Source: Ancylobacter tetraedralis
GTDB lineage: Bacteria > Pseudomonadota > Alphaproteobacteria > Rhizobiales > Xanthobacteraceae
Direction: 5' to 3'
Assembly (NCBI RefSeq): GCF_014195655.1
Contig: NZ_JACICD010000001.1
Span: 1,092,682 to 1,156,681 of the forward strand
Length of the DNA stretch: 64,000 bases
The number at the start of each line of letters is the position of its first letter. Positions within the stretch are counted from its first letter, which is position 1. Both the position numbers and the translations under genes were made by a program. Below the pieces are notes generated by a model that saw only the letters and a program-made list of their open reading frames with translations, was not told the DNA's origin and ran no database searches. Below, one piece after another: positions 1 to 9,481 of this stretch.

Positions 1-1175
1 AGGGGCTCTATCCCGGCGACTATCTCAAGCCGGTTGGCCGCGACCTCGTCGCCAAATACGGCCGGACGCTGCTGGACAAGAGCGAGGCCGAGTGGCTGCC
101 GCTCGTTCGCATCATCGCCATCGACGACATGATGGCGATGATCCGCACGGATCTGGCCGCGCTCAATATCCGCTTCGACAAGTTCTTTTCCGAGCGCACC
201 CTACACGCCCGCGAGGGGGGCAATTCCTCGATCATCGACCGGCTGATGGATGAACTGCGCGCGCGCGACCTCGTCTACCAGGGCAGCCTGCCGCCGCCCA
301 AGGGCGCGCCGGTGGAGGACTGGGAAGACCGCGAGCAGACGCTGTTCCGCGCCACCCAGTTCGGCGACGAGATCGACCGGCCGCTGGTGAAGTCGGACGG
401 CGCCTATACGTATTTTGCTGCGGATATCGCCTACCACAAGGACAAGTTCGATCGCGGCTTCAGCCAGATGATCGACGTGTGGGGCGCCGATCACGGCGGC
501 TATATCAAGCGCATGCAGGCGGCGGTGAAGGCGGCGACGGCCGGCGAGGGCCAGCTCGATGTCGAGATCTGCCAGCTGGTGCGCCTGCTGCGCAATGGCG
601 AGCCGGTGAAGATGTCGAAGCGCGCCGGCACCTTCGTCACGCTGCGCGACGTGGTCGACGAAGTGGGCGTCGATCCCGTTCGCTTCATGATGCTCTACCG
701 CAAGAACGACGCGGTGCTCGATTTCGACCTCGCCAAGGTGGTGGAGCAGTCGCGCGACAATCCGGTCTTCTATGTCCAGTATGCCCATGCCCGCGCGCGT
801 TCGATCCTGCGCAACGCAAAGGAAGCTTTCCCGGATCTGCCGCTGGAGCCAGCTGCTTTTGCGCAAGCCGAACTGTCGCGGCTCGACGACGAAGGAGAGG
901 TGGGGCTGGCCAAATTGATCGCCGCCTATCCGCGACTGGTTGATCAGGCCGCAGCGGCGCGCGAGCCGCACCGGGTCGCGTTCTATCTCTACGATCTGGC
1001 CAGTGCGCTGCATGGGCAGTGGAATCGCGGCAAGGACTTGCCACATTTACGCTTCATTATAGAAGATGATCGAAATTCAACCTATGCTCGACTCGCTTTG
1101 GTGCATGCGGTTGCGCTGGTCATCGCTTCAGGACTCTCTATCCTTGGGGTCGATGCTCCCGAGGAGATGCGGTGA
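1..1175 (+). CDS. argS: Arginyl-tRNA synthetase, C-terminal part (5' end cut by the window)
   Basis: Class I arginyl-tRNA synthetase, which charges tRNA-Arg with arginine in the cytoplasm. The frame is open from base 3, so the gene starts upstream of the window; an internal ATG at 129 is not a start because coding continues before it. Visible are the end of the Rossmann catalytic domain, the KMSKS-equivalent loop (VKMSKRAG, near 605-628), and the C-terminal DALR anticodon-binding helical domain beginning near '[12 protein letters not shown]' and ending with '[21 protein letters not shown]'. The stop is at 1173-1175. It is followed after about 90 bases by a SPOR-domain gene, a common rhizobial arrangement. 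Identification is secure; only completeness is limited. Confidence 0.97.
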   Translation, partial: GLYPGDYLKPVGRDLVAKYGRTLLDKSEAEWLPLVRIIAIDDMMAMIRTDLAALNIRFDKFFSERTLHAREGGNSSIIDRLMDELRARDLVYQGSLPPPKGAPVEDWEDREQTLFRATQFGDEIDRPLVKSDGAYTYFAADIAYHKDKFDRGFSQMIDVWGADHGGYIKRMQAAVKAATAGEGQLDVEICQLVRLLRNGEPVKMSKRAGTFVTLRDVVDEVGVDPVRFMMLYRKNDAVLDFDLAKVVEQSRDNPVFYVQYAHARARSILRNAKEAFPDLPLEPAAFAQAELSRLDDEGEVGLAKLIAAYPRLVDQAAAAREPHRVAFYLYDLASALHGQWNRGKDLPHLRFIIEDDRNSTYARLALVHAVALVIASGLSILGVDAPEEMR

Positions 1176-1264
1176 GCAGTCGCGACGGCGTGGCGGGTGT
1201 GCCGCCGCGGTGATGCCGTCTCCGGCGGCGGTGTAGTGAGACGCAGCGAACGGGTTCGGTGAAC

Positions 1265-3376
1265 ATGGCCAACGACACAACGCGCAATCGGCAGGAGAAT
1301 CCGGCCGAGGATCCGCTTGCCGAACTGGCGCGCCTGATGGGTCAGGAGGACGAGTTCGCCGACCTGCTGCGCCAGCTGCCCGCCTCGCGTCCCACGGCGC
1401 CGGCAAGCGGCACATCGGCGCCGGCGCCGACGCGCGCGGCACCCATGCCCCCGCGTCCGGCCCCGACCCGCCCCGTCGCACCGCCGATGGGCGGCCGTCC
1501 GGCGGCGCCTCCGCCGAGTTCCTTCTCGGCGCTGGCGGCCGAAGCTTATTCCGAGTCCCCGCGTCGCCCGGCCGCGCCGCCGCCGCGTCCCGAGCGCCAG
1601 TCGCTGGAAGATGCCGCGCGCGACCTCAATCGCAATTACGTGCGCCCGGAGCGCCCCACCGAGCGTCCGGTGGAGCCGCGCGGGTATGAGCCGCGTCCGC
1701 CGCTGGATCCCCGCCTGTCCCAGGATACCCGCCTTGCCCACGAATCGCGGGCAAGTGAACCTCGGATCACGGAACCTCGGATCACGGAACCTCGGATCAG
1801 CGAGCCGCGCGTAAGCGAACCGCGCGCGCCGGAAGCCCGGACGGCCGATCCGCGCCTCGCCCGCGAATCGCGGGTGCCGACGGAACCCCGTCACGAGCCA
1901 CGTGCTCCGCAGGAGTTTCGAGCCCCGCCGGAGTTCCGTGCCCCGCCGGAGCCGCGCGTCGCGCCGGAATTCCGCGCCCCGCAGGAGGCTCGCGCGCCGC
2001 AGGAGCCGCGGATTGCGGATCCGCGTACGCCAGAGCCCCGCGCCCCGCAGTTGCGCGCGCCGGATCCGCGTCCCGTGGCGCCGCGTCCCGCTCCCACGGC
2101 ACCCGTTGCCGGCTTCGTGCCGCCCAATTTCTCCGACAGCGCCGCCGATGCCGTCTCGCGCGCGCTGGCCGAGCCTTTCGAATTCGACGACGAGCCCCGT
2201 CCGGAACCCCGGTTGGAGCCCCGTCCGGAGGCGCGTCCGCGGACGGAGCCTGTGGCCGAGACCGCGCCGCCGCCGGCCTGGATGAGCCGGGGCGCGCCCG
2301 GCGCTACGGCCGCCGCGCCGTCCACGCGCGCCGAGGCGCCGGCCTCCCGCGGGTTCAGCGCCGCCGAGGAAGCCTATGACTATGGCAGCTCGGCCGTCGC
2401 GGAAGAGACTTATGAGGACGAGCCGGCGGACGGCGCGGGCTATGATGTCGAGGAAGAGGAAGCCCCCCGTCGCGGGCGCGGCCGCCTCCTTCTGGCTGGC
2501 GCGGCCGTCGTCATCCTGTTGGGCGGTGTCGCGGCCGGCTATGTGCTGCTGTCGCGATCGGGCGGCTCCTCGACCGGAATCGGCGGCGAGCCGCCGATGA
2601 TCCATGCCGAGGGTGGCCCGACCAAGGTCGTGCCGGACAAGGCCGCGCAGGAGCCTTCGGCGACCGGCGAGAAGCTGATCTATGACCGGGTCGGCGGCAA
2701 CGCCACCACGGGCAAGGAGCAGGTCGTTTCCAGCGAGGAGCAGCCGGTCGATGTCTCGCAGGCGGCCCAGCCGCGCGTGATTCCGACGCCGTCCGGCCAG
2801 GCTTCCGGCAGCGCCAATCCGGCGACCGAGCCCAAGCGTGTGCGTACCCTGACCGTGCGGGCCGACGGCACCATCGTCGAGGATGCGTCGCCCGCGCCGG
2901 TCCCGGGCGGCGCTCCGCCGGTCTCGTCGTCGCAGCCAACGGCTTCCACGCCGATCGCTCTCTCCGCCGGCTCCGGCGCGCCGGTCTCCACTGATCCGAC
3001 CCCGCTGTCCGCCCGCCCGTCCATCGTGCCGAACGTGCCGGTGCCGCCGGTTCGCCCGTCGCAGATGCCGCCGGCCACTGCTGCCACCACCGCCGCCGCC
3101 CCGGCGGCTGCGGCTTCCACGGGCAATGGCGCCTTCGTCGTGCAGGTGGCCTCGGTGCCGTCGGAGGCCGACGCCCAGGCGGCTTTGCGCAGCGCGCAGT
3201 CGCGCTTCGGCAGCCTGCTGGCGGGCCAGGCCGGAGCGGTGCGTCGCGCCGATCTCTCCTCGGGCGGCGTCACCTATCGTGCGCAGGTGGGCTCCTTCGC
3301 CAACCGCGCCGATGCGGTGAGCCTGTGCGAGGCGCTCAAGGCGCAGGGTGGTTCCTGCCTCGTCCAGCGCAACTGA
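1265..3376 (+). CDS. SPOR-domain protein with a long Pro/Arg-rich cytoplasmic region
   Basis: About 703-residue single-pass membrane protein. Residues 1-400 are low-complexity, rich in Pro, Arg, Glu and Ala, with short EPRIT/EPRIS and APPEFR/APQEPR repeats; a membrane helix lies near residues 408-428 (LLLAGAAVVILLGG); a Pro/Ala/Thr-rich periplasmic linker follows; a C-terminal SPOR domain starts near residue 624 (FVVQVASVPSEADAQ) and runs to the end. SPOR domains bind peptidoglycan glycans stripped of stem peptides, usually at the division septum. ATG 1265 was preferred to GTG 1259, which adds only two residues. The next gene, nagZ, also concerns cell-wall sugars. Type II membrane topology fits. 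The large N-terminal region has no recognised fold. Confidence 0.85.
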   Translation: MANDTTRNRQENPAEDPLAELARLMGQEDEFADLLRQLPASRPTAPASGTSAPAPTRAAPMPPRPAPTRPVAPPMGGRPAAPPPSSFSALAAEAYSESPRRPAAPPPRPERQSLEDAARDLNRNYVRPERPTERPVEPRGYEPRPPLDPRLSQDTRLAHESRASEPRITEPRITEPRISEPRVSEPRAPEARTADPRLARESRVPTEPRHEPRAPQEFRAPPEFRAPPEPRVAPEFRAPQEARAPQEPRIADPRTPEPRAPQLRAPDPRPVAPRPAPTAPVAGFVPPNFSDSAADAVSRALAEPFEFDDEPRPEPRLEPRPEARPRTEPVAETAPPPAWMSRGAPGATAAAPSTRAEAPASRGFSAAEEAYDYGSSAVAEETYEDEPADGAGYDVEEEEAPRRGRGRLLLAGAAVVILLGGVAAGYVLLSRSGGSSTGIGGEPPMIHAEGGPTKVVPDKAAQEPSATGEKLIYDRVGGNATTGKEQVVSSEEQPVDVSQAAQPRVIPTPSGQASGSANPATEPKRVRTLTVRADGTIVEDASPAPVPGGAPPVSSSQPTASTPIALSAGSGAPVSTDPTPLSARPSIVPNVPVPPVRPSQMPPATAATTAAAPAAAASTGNGAFVVQVASVPSEADAQAALRSAQSRFGSLLAGQAGAVRRADLSSGGVTYRAQVGSFANRADAVSLCEALKAQGGSCLVQRN
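1757..1800. repeat. 15-bp tandem repeat in the SPOR gene
   Basis: The unit GAACCTCGGATCACG occurs at 1757-1771 and 1772-1786, with a third, slightly changed copy at 1787-1800. It encodes the pentapeptide E-P-R-I-T/S. The period is a multiple of three, so copy-number changes would keep the reading frame. Confidence 0.85.
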
Positions 3377-3395
3377 TCGAGCGGTACCTTCGTTC

Positions 3396-4424
3396 ATGAC
3401 CGTATCCGTGCCGCCCCGTGCCTTCATCACCGGCTGTGCCGGCACCCGGCTCAGCGTCGAGGAGGAGGCTTTCCTTCTCGACACGGCCCCGTGGGGCCTC
3501 ATCCTGTTTCGCCGCAACATCGAGACGCCGGCCCAGGTCGCGGATCTGGTGCGGGCCTTTCGCGCGCTTGTCGGCCGGCCGGACGCGCCGGTGCTGATCG
3601 ACCAGGAGGGTGGGCGCGTGCAGCGGCTCGGGCCCCCGCACTGGCCGGTCTATCCGCCCGCGTCGGTCTTCGCCGATCTTGCCGAGAAAGAGGGCGCGGC
3701 GCGCGGCGCCGAGGCGGCCCGGCTCGGGGCGCGGCTGATGGCGCAGGACCTTGCGGCGCTCGGCATCAACGTCGATTGCGTGCCCTGCGCCGACCTGCGC
3801 CTGCCGGAGGGCCACGGTATCATCGGCGACCGGGCGTATGGCGACACGCCGGAGCAAGTGGCCGCGCTGGCGCGGGCGGCGGCGGAAGGGCTGATCGCCG
3901 GCGGCGTGCTGCCCGTGCTGAAGCACATTCCCGGCCATGGCCGCGCGCGTGCCGACAGCCATGAGAGCCTGCCGGTGGTGGAGACCTCCCGTACCGAGCT
4001 GGAGGCGACCGATTTCGAGCCATTTCGCCTGCTGGCCGACCTGCCGCTCGCCATGACCGCGCATGTCGTCTACGCCGCGATCGATTCCGAACATCCCGCC
4101 ACCACCTCGAAGCGCGTGATCGACGAGGTCATTCGCGGCCATATCGGCTTCGACGGCGCCTTGATGAGTGACGATCTCTCCATGGGCGCGCTGGCCGGCT
4201 CGCTGGCGAGCCGCGCGCAAGCCGCCTTCGCGGCGGGCTGCGATCTCGCGCTCCATTGCAATGGCCGGTTGGATGAGATGCGCGACGTGGCCGCCCATTC
4301 GCCGCGGCTCGAAGGCGACGCGGCGCGGCGTTGCGCGGCGGCGCTGGCGTGCCTCGCCCCGTCGGCGAACCTCGAACTGGCGCAGGCGCGCGCGCGTTTT
4401 TCGGATATGATCGCGCCATCCTGA
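3396..4424 (+). CDS. nagZ: Beta-N-acetylhexosaminidase (glycoside hydrolase family 3)
   Basis: Cytoplasmic GH3 enzyme of muropeptide recycling that removes N-acetylglucosamine from anhydromuropeptides. The protein is about 342 residues, normal for NagZ. Family signatures are visible: VLIDQEGGRVQRL (near 65), KHIPGHG at residues 176-182, the Asp187-Ser-His189 pair that acts as general acid/base in NagZ enzymes, and the nucleophile motif with Asp259/Asp260 in SDDLSMG. An earlier in-frame ATG at 3348 would overlap the SPOR gene; ATG 3396, 20 bases after its stop, gives the expected N-terminus. scpA follows after 19 bases, so the run SPOR-nagZ-scpA-scpB is probably one transcript. Confidence 0.95.
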   Translation: MTVSVPPRAFITGCAGTRLSVEEEAFLLDTAPWGLILFRRNIETPAQVADLVRAFRALVGRPDAPVLIDQEGGRVQRLGPPHWPVYPPASVFADLAEKEGAARGAEAARLGARLMAQDLAALGINVDCVPCADLRLPEGHGIIGDRAYGDTPEQVAALARAAAEGLIAGGVLPVLKHIPGHGRARADSHESLPVVETSRTELEATDFEPFRLLADLPLAMTAHVVYAAIDSEHPATTSKRVIDEVIRGHIGFDGALMSDDLSMGALAGSLASRAQAAFAAGCDLALHCNGRLDEMRDVAAHSPRLEGDAARRCAAALACLAPSANLELAQARARFSDMIAPS

Positions 4425-4443
4425 ACGGTGGCCGCATTTTCAG

Positions 4444-5295
4444 ATGGACCAAAGCCAGTTCGCGTTCGAGCAGGAGCCGCTCCGTCCGGGGGAGGATTCC
4501 GCCTTCGTCATCGATGTCGACGGTTTCGAGGGTCCGCTCGATCTGCTGCTGGCGCTGGCGCGCACCCAGAAGGTGGACCTGTCGCGCATCTCCATTCTGG
4601 ATCTGGCCGAGCAGTACCTGACCTATGTCGAGGCGGCCCGGAGCATCCGGCTGGAACTCGCCGCCGATTATCTGGTGATGGCCGCGTGGCTGGCCTATCT
4701 CAAGTCGCGCCTGTTGCTGCCCGAGCCGCCACGGGAAGAGGGCCCGAGCGCCGCCGATCTTGCCGCCGATCTCACCGAGCGACTGCGTCGGCTGGAGCGG
4801 ATCCGCGCGGCGGCGGCGCATATGGCGACGCGTGACCGCATCGGACATGAAGTGTTCGCGCGCGGCGCGCCCGAGCCGTTGACGCGCTCCGGCGTGCCGG
4901 TATTCGAGGCGACGCTCTATGACCTGCTCGCCGCCTATGGTGCCCAGCGCCAGCGCGCCACGCTCTCGCAGGTGCGCTTCGCCCCGCGCAACGTCATCGC
5001 TCTGGCGGACGCCCGGGCGCGTCTGGAGCGTCTCCTCGGCCGGCTCGCGCTCGGCGGGGAATGGGCGCGGCTGGACGGCTTCCTGATCAACTGGATCGCC
5101 GACCCCAAGATGCGCGCCACCGCGCTGGCCTCCGGCTTCTCCGCGACGCTGGAAATGGTGCGGGAGGGGCTCATCGACGTGCAGCAGGAAAGCGCCTTCG
5201 CGCCGATCTGGATCCGCACCCGGCTGGCGGGGCCGGGCGAGCCAGGGACCGCCGGCGATGGCGGGAGCGGGGAAATCGGCGGGGAGGAGGCGTGA
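4444..5295 (+). CDS. scpA: Segregation and condensation protein A
   Basis: Kleisin subunit of the SMC-ScpAB condensin complex that compacts and segregates the chromosome. The 283-residue protein shows the ScpA hallmark 'FEGPLDLLLALARTQKVDLSRI' near residues 22-45, a 'YLVMAAWLAYLKSRLLLPEP' segment, and a C-terminal winged-helix region that would contact the second SMC head. Length fits the family. Its TGA overlaps the GTG start of scpB (GTGA at 5292-5295), indicating translational coupling. Confidence 0.95.
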   Translation: MDQSQFAFEQEPLRPGEDSAFVIDVDGFEGPLDLLLALARTQKVDLSRISILDLAEQYLTYVEAARSIRLELAADYLVMAAWLAYLKSRLLLPEPPREEGPSAADLAADLTERLRRLERIRAAAAHMATRDRIGHEVFARGAPEPLTRSGVPVFEATLYDLLAAYGAQRQRATLSQVRFAPRNVIALADARARLERLLGRLALGGEWARLDGFLINWIADPKMRATALASGFSATLEMVREGLIDVQQESAFAPIWIRTRLAGPGEPGTAGDGGSGEIGGEEA

Positions 5296-6023
5296 GCGGC
5301 GAGGCGGCACGCGAGCCGCAGCCCCCGCGCGAACCAGCCCCGATGCCGCATCGCCCCACGGCGCTGCGCCTTGTCGAGGCGATGCTGTTTGCCGCCGGTG
5401 AGCCGCTGGACGAGGCGACGCTGATGGCGCGCCTGCCCGAGGGGGCGGATGTGCGGGCGCTGCTGGCCGAACTTGCCGCCGATTACGCGCCGCGCGGGGT
5501 CAATCTGGTGCGGGTGGCTGGCAAATGGATGCTGCGCACCGCGCCCGACCTCGGCTTCCTGCTGGCCCGCGATAAGCCCGAGCCGCGCCGCCTCTCGCGC
5601 GCGGCGCTGGAGACGCTGGCCATCATCGCCTATCACCAGCCGGCGACGCGGGCGGAGATCGAGGAAATTCGCGGCGTCTCCACCAACAAGGGCACGCTCG
5701 ACGTGCTACTCGCTGCCGGATGGGTGCGGCTGCGCGGACGCCGACGCAGCCCGGGGCGACCGGTGACCTATGGCACCACCGAGACCTTTCTCGTCCATTT
5801 CGGCCTCGATACGATCCGCGACCTGCCGGGCCTCGACGAGCTGCGCGGTACCGGCCTCATTGACGCGCGCGTCTCCGCCGGCTTAACCGTTCCGCTGCCC
5901 AATGACGACGCCGCGCTGCAGGACGACGAGGACCCGCTCGAATCCGACTTCGACCTGTCGCTGGCTCCCGAGCCGGATTCCGAGCCGGAACGTGAGGAAG
6001 GCGGGGACGAGCCGGGCGGATAG
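5292..6023 (+). CDS. scpB: Segregation and condensation protein B
   Basis: Winged-helix partner of ScpA in the condensin complex. The core 'RLVEAMLFAAGEPLDEATL' begins near residue 24, and the conserved 'RLSRAALETLAIIAYHQPATRAEIEEIRGV' segment is present. The GTG at 5292, overlapping the scpA stop, was taken as start; the alternative ATG at 5343 would remove 17 residues of Arg/Pro/Glu-rich leader. The C-terminus carries an acidic tail (about 45 residues rich in Asp and Glu) beyond the core, a frequent feature of rhizobial ScpB. Total 243 residues. Confidence 0.93.
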   Translation: MSGEAAREPQPPREPAPMPHRPTALRLVEAMLFAAGEPLDEATLMARLPEGADVRALLAELAADYAPRGVNLVRVAGKWMLRTAPDLGFLLARDKPEPRRLSRAALETLAIIAYHQPATRAEIEEIRGVSTNKGTLDVLLAAGWVRLRGRRRSPGRPVTYGTTETFLVHFGLDTIRDLPGLDELRGTGLIDARVSAGLTVPLPNDDAALQDDEDPLESDFDLSLAPEPDSEPEREEGGDEPGG

Positions 6024-6088
6024 GGCGGCACCGGCTGCCCCCGGACCCATGGCACGCGACGCAAGGCCCAAGGCCCAAGGATTTCCCC

Positions 6089-7168
6089 ATGCAGCAGGCG
6101 CTGGCACGCACCCCGGTCTCGCTCGCCAACCGGCTGACGCTGGACGATGTCACCCATGCCTATGGCGAGCGGCCATCGGTTCGTGGAATCTCGCTCGTCG
6201 TGCATCCCGGCGAGATCGTCTGCCTGCTCGGCCAGTCCGGCTGCGGCAAGACCACCCTGCTGCGGCTGATCGCGGGCATCGAGCGCCCGACCGGCGGGCA
6301 GATCCTGCTCGACCGCACCGTGCTGGCCGGGCCGGGCGCCTATGTGCCGCCGGAGAAGCGCAATATCGGCCTGGTCTTTCAGGATTACGCGCTGTTCCCG
6401 CACCTCACCAACCTGCAGAACGTCGCCTTCGGCCTGCGGGCGCTGAAGCCCGAGGAGGCGCAGGGGGAGGCGCTGCGGGCGCTCCAGCGCGTGCGGCTGG
6501 AAAACCACGCGGCGAGCTTTCCCCATGCCCTGTCCGGCGGCGAGCAGCAGCGCGTGGCACTGGCCCGCGCGCTCGTGCCGCGCCCCGGCATTCTCCTTAT
6601 GGACGAACCGTTCTCGGGCCTCGACAGCCGTCTCCGCAGCAGCGTGCGCACCGAGACGCTGAACGTGCTGCGCGAGGCGCGCGCCACCTGCATCATCGTT
6701 ACCCACGATCCCGAGGAGGCCATGCGGCTGGGCGACCGCATCGCGCTGATGCGGCAGGGACGCTTCATTCAGGTCGGCACGCCGGAGGAATTGTACCGGC
6801 GGCCGGTGGATCTGCAGGTGGCGCGTTTCTTCAGCGAAATCAACGAGGTGGAGGGAGAGGTCGAGCGCGGGCGGATTCACACGCCGCTCGGCAGTTTTGC
6901 CGCGCCGGGCCTGGCCGAGGGCACGCGGGCGGTGGCGGCGATCCGTCCGCAGGGCGTGGATCTCAAGGCACCCGGCTCGGGTACGCCCGGCCGCGTGGTG
7001 GTGCACCGGTTTCTCGGGGAACTCGATCTCTACGAGGTTGCGGTGGAGGGGGTGGACCGCCCGCTTGTGGCCCGGCGTCGCACCCTGGCGGGCCTGTTTC
7101 GCGGGCATGACGTAGGCGTGCACATAGATCCGGCGGAAGTCCTTGTCTTCGCCGCAACCGGCCCTTAG
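6089..7168 (+). CDS. ABC transporter ATP-binding protein, FbpC/PotA-like, with TOBE domain (orphan)
   Basis: 359-residue ATPase of the CUT1/iron/spermidine importer class. Walker A lies at residues 48-56 (GQSGCGKTT), the Q-loop at VFQDYALFPHL, the signature at [15 protein letters not shown], Walker B at ILLMDEPFSGLD and the switch His in IVTHDPEEAM. A C-terminal TOBE-like regulatory region (VAAIRPQGVDL and following) is typical of FbpC-type ferric-iron ATPases. No permease or binding-protein gene lies next to it: scpB is upstream and tatA downstream. It must work with a transporter encoded elsewhere, or its partners were lost. Substrate cannot be told; iron(III) is the best guess from family resemblance only. 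Confidence 0.85.
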   Translation: MQQALARTPVSLANRLTLDDVTHAYGERPSVRGISLVVHPGEIVCLLGQSGCGKTTLLRLIAGIERPTGGQILLDRTVLAGPGAYVPPEKRNIGLVFQDYALFPHLTNLQNVAFGLRALKPEEAQGEALRALQRVRLENHAASFPHALSGGEQQRVALARALVPRPGILLMDEPFSGLDSRLRSSVRTETLNVLREARATCIIVTHDPEEAMRLGDRIALMRQGRFIQVGTPEELYRRPVDLQVARFFSEINEVEGEVERGRIHTPLGSFAAPGLAEGTRAVAAIRPQGVDLKAPGSGTPGRVVVHRFLGELDLYEVAVEGVDRPLVARRRTLAGLFRGHDVGVHIDPAEVLVFAATGP

Positions 7169-7234
7169 TGTCCGCTCCTGATTGCGAAGCGCGGCCGCGA
7201 GGGGCCGACTGCGCTTTGGACAGGGAGTTGTAAA

Positions 7235-7459
7235 ATGGGTTCGTTGAGCATCTGGCATTGGATCATCGTGCTGGTTGTCGTGCTCCTCCTCTTCGGTCGC
7301 GGCAAGCTGTCGGAGCTGATGGGGGACGCCGCCAAGGGCATCAAGGCGTTCAAGAAGGGCATGGCGGATGACGAAACGCCGCCCGCCAAGCCGGCCGAGC
7401 CGGTTCGCACGCTCGACCATCAGGCGACCGGCGACGCCGAGCGCACCAAGGTCGGCTGA
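7235..7459 (+). CDS. tatA: Twin-arginine translocase subunit TatA
   Basis: 74-residue pore-forming component of the Tat system, which exports folded proteins across the inner membrane. It has one N-terminal membrane helix ([13 protein letters not shown]), the [12 protein letters not shown] hinge and amphipathic helix, and a short polar tail. ATG 7235 is preceded by a GGGAG ribosome site. First gene of tatA-tatB-tatC; the gap to tatB is 60 bases. Confidence 0.95.
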   Translation: MGSLSIWHWIIVLVVVLLLFGRGKLSELMGDAAKGIKAFKKGMADDETPPAKPAEPVRTLDHQATGDAERTKVG

Positions 7460-7519
7460 TTCTAGCGGGCGTGCCTTAGCGATCGGGGAGGGCCGCGCTG
7501 TGCGGCCCGTGCGTAGCTC

Positions 7520-8548
7520 ATGTTTGATATCGGCTGGTCCGAGCTTCTGGTGATCGGCGTCGTCGCGCTCGTCGTGATCGGACCCAAGGAATTGCCGGCC
7601 GTCCTGCGCAAGGTTGGGCAGGGCGTCAGCAAGCTGCGCCGCATGGCGGGCGATTTCCAGGGTCAGTTCAACGAGGCGCTGCGCGAGGCGGAGCTGTCCG
7701 AGTTCAAGGACAACATCACCGGTCTGAAGAACGATCTCGGCAATCTCGCCGCCGATGCGCACAAGAGCATCGCCAGCGCCATTCCGACCAATCCTCTGCA
7801 CGATATCGAGGATTCGCTGAAAGCGCCGACGTCGCCGGTCGAGCGCAAGGATCTGCCTCCCGATGCGGTGGAGGGGCTGCCCCCCGAGGCGAGCGAGCTG
7901 GAGCCCAACGCCTTCGAATCGATCGAGGACGAGGTGCGCGCCGCTGCCGCTCACCTGCCCGAGGCAACCACGCCGGCGCCTGTCATCGCGCCGCCCGTGC
8001 CCGCGCTCGCGGTCAGCCCGCCGGTGATTGCCGAGGTGAAGCCGGCCGAGGTGAAGCCGGCTGACGTCAAGCCGGCCGAGATCAAGCCTGCGAGCGTGAA
8101 ACCGTCGTCCGCCATCGCCGATGCGCCGGCGGACGAGAAGCCCAAGCGCGTGCCGCGTCGCAAGGTTGTGGCGCCGGTGGAGGTGGAAGGGGTGCAGACC
8201 GCTTTCGCCCTCGGCGATGCGTCATCGGTTGAGGCCACCGAGGCGGCGAAGCCTGCCGCGCGAGCGAACCGGGTCGCGAGCAAGACGGCGACGACGGCCG
8301 CCGATCCGGCCGTGCATCCCTCGGCCAAACCGGCGCTGACCCGCGCGCGTGCCAAGCCGGCATTGCCCGCTACGGAGAGTGCTCCCGCATCGCCGGCCAC
8401 GCAGGGGGCTGCCGTCAAGCCATCCAAGCCGCGCGTAGCCCAGCCCCGCATAGCCCAGCCCCGCGCATCCAAGCCGCCGGTGACCCAGCCGGGCGATGCA
8501 GCGCCCGCCGGCCGCGATACGACCGGAAATGAAGAGCCGCAGGCATGA
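7520..8548 (+). CDS. tatB: Twin-arginine translocase subunit TatB with a long C-terminal extension
   Basis: Receptor component that binds Tat signal peptides together with TatC. The N-terminus ([26 protein letters not shown]) holds the membrane helix and Gly-Pro hinge, followed by the amphipathic helix. At 342 residues it is about twice the size of E. coli TatB; the extra part, from about residue 100, is Pro/Ala/Lys-rich with degenerate [15 protein letters not shown] repeats near residues 173-195 and 'QPR(I/V)A' repeats near the end. Long tails of this sort occur in other Rhizobiales. The stop overlaps the tatC ATG by 4 bases (ATGA). Confidence 0.93.
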   Translation: MFDIGWSELLVIGVVALVVIGPKELPAVLRKVGQGVSKLRRMAGDFQGQFNEALREAELSEFKDNITGLKNDLGNLAADAHKSIASAIPTNPLHDIEDSLKAPTSPVERKDLPPDAVEGLPPEASELEPNAFESIEDEVRAAAAHLPEATTPAPVIAPPVPALAVSPPVIAEVKPAEVKPADVKPAEIKPASVKPSSAIADAPADEKPKRVPRRKVVAPVEVEGVQTAFALGDASSVEATEAAKPAARANRVASKTATTAADPAVHPSAKPALTRARAKPALPATESAPASPATQGAAVKPSKPRVAQPRIAQPRASKPPVTQPGDAAPAGRDTTGNEEPQA

Positions 8549-9339
8549 GCCAGGATGAGATCGACGCCAGCAAGGCGCCGCTGATCGAGCACCTGATCGA
8601 GCTGCGCGCGCGGCTGATCAAGTCGCTGATCGCGTTTTTCGTCGCGTTCATCGCCTGCTTCATGCTGGGCAAGTTCATCTACAACATCCTGCTCTGGCCG
8701 TATGAGTTCGCGGCCGGCGGTACCGAGCACGTGAAGCTGATCTACACCGCGCCGCAGGAATTCCTGTTCACCCAGATCAAGCTGGGCATGTTTGGAGCGG
8801 CGTTCATCTCCTTCCCCGTGGTGGCGACGCAGATCTACATGTTCGTCGCGCCGGGCCTTTACAGCCACGAGAAGAACGCCTTCCGCCCCTATCTGATCGC
8901 GACGCCGGTATGCTTCGGCATCGGCGCGGCCTTCGTCTATTTCGTCGCCATGCCGCTGGCGATGACCTACTTCCTCTCCATGCAGCAGGCGGCGGGGCCG
9001 AACTCGCCGGAAATCTCCATGCTGCCGCAGGTCAGCGAATATCTCTCGCTGATCATGACGCTGATCTTCGCCTTCGGCATCTGCTTCCAGCTGCCGGTGA
9101 TCCTCACGCTGCTGGCGCAGATCGGCATCGTCACCTCCGACCAGCTGAAGAAATTCCGCCGCTACGCCATTGTCGGCGTGTTCGTGGCCGCCGCGGTGCT
9201 CACGCCGCCGGATGTGGTGAGCCAGCTCGGCCTCGCGATCCCGACGCTGCTGCTCTACGAGATTTCGGTCGTGCTGGTGCGCATGATCGAGAAGAAGCGC
9301 GCGGCGGCCGAAGCGGCGGCGGAAAACGCCGCCACCTGA
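8545..9339 (+). CDS. tatC: Twin-arginine translocase subunit TatC
   Basis: 264-residue, six-helix inner-membrane protein that recognises the twin-arginine signal. Conserved elements include '[17 protein letters not shown]' at the N-terminus, '[20 protein letters not shown]' and the '[18 protein letters not shown]' segment, and 'ILTPPD'-type motif ([10 protein letters not shown]). It is translationally coupled to tatB through the ATGA overlap at 8545-8548. Confidence 0.96.
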   Translation: MSQDEIDASKAPLIEHLIELRARLIKSLIAFFVAFIACFMLGKFIYNILLWPYEFAAGGTEHVKLIYTAPQEFLFTQIKLGMFGAAFISFPVVATQIYMFVAPGLYSHEKNAFRPYLIATPVCFGIGAAFVYFVAMPLAMTYFLSMQQAAGPNSPEISMLPQVSEYLSLIMTLIFAFGICFQLPVILTLLAQIGIVTSDQLKKFRRYAIVGVFVAAAVLTPPDVVSQLGLAIPTLLLYEISVVLVRMIEKKRAAAEAAAENAAT

Positions 9340-9481
9340 CGCGCACACCCATTCATCGCATCGGCGCGGGCGCCCGGCAGGGCGCGCCGCACTTGTCGCG
9401 GGCGCCGTCATTGGGTAGTCCCCATCCCGGGATAGTTCCCGTCACGGCCGCAGACCGATCAGACGCGAAAGCGAGACGTCC

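Noticed and set aside
1082-3520. 812-residue open frame on the minus strand across the SPOR gene
   Set aside because: Arg/Gly-rich antisense shadow of a high-GC Pro/Arg-rich gene; no domain pattern, and the plus-strand frame has a clear SPOR domain.
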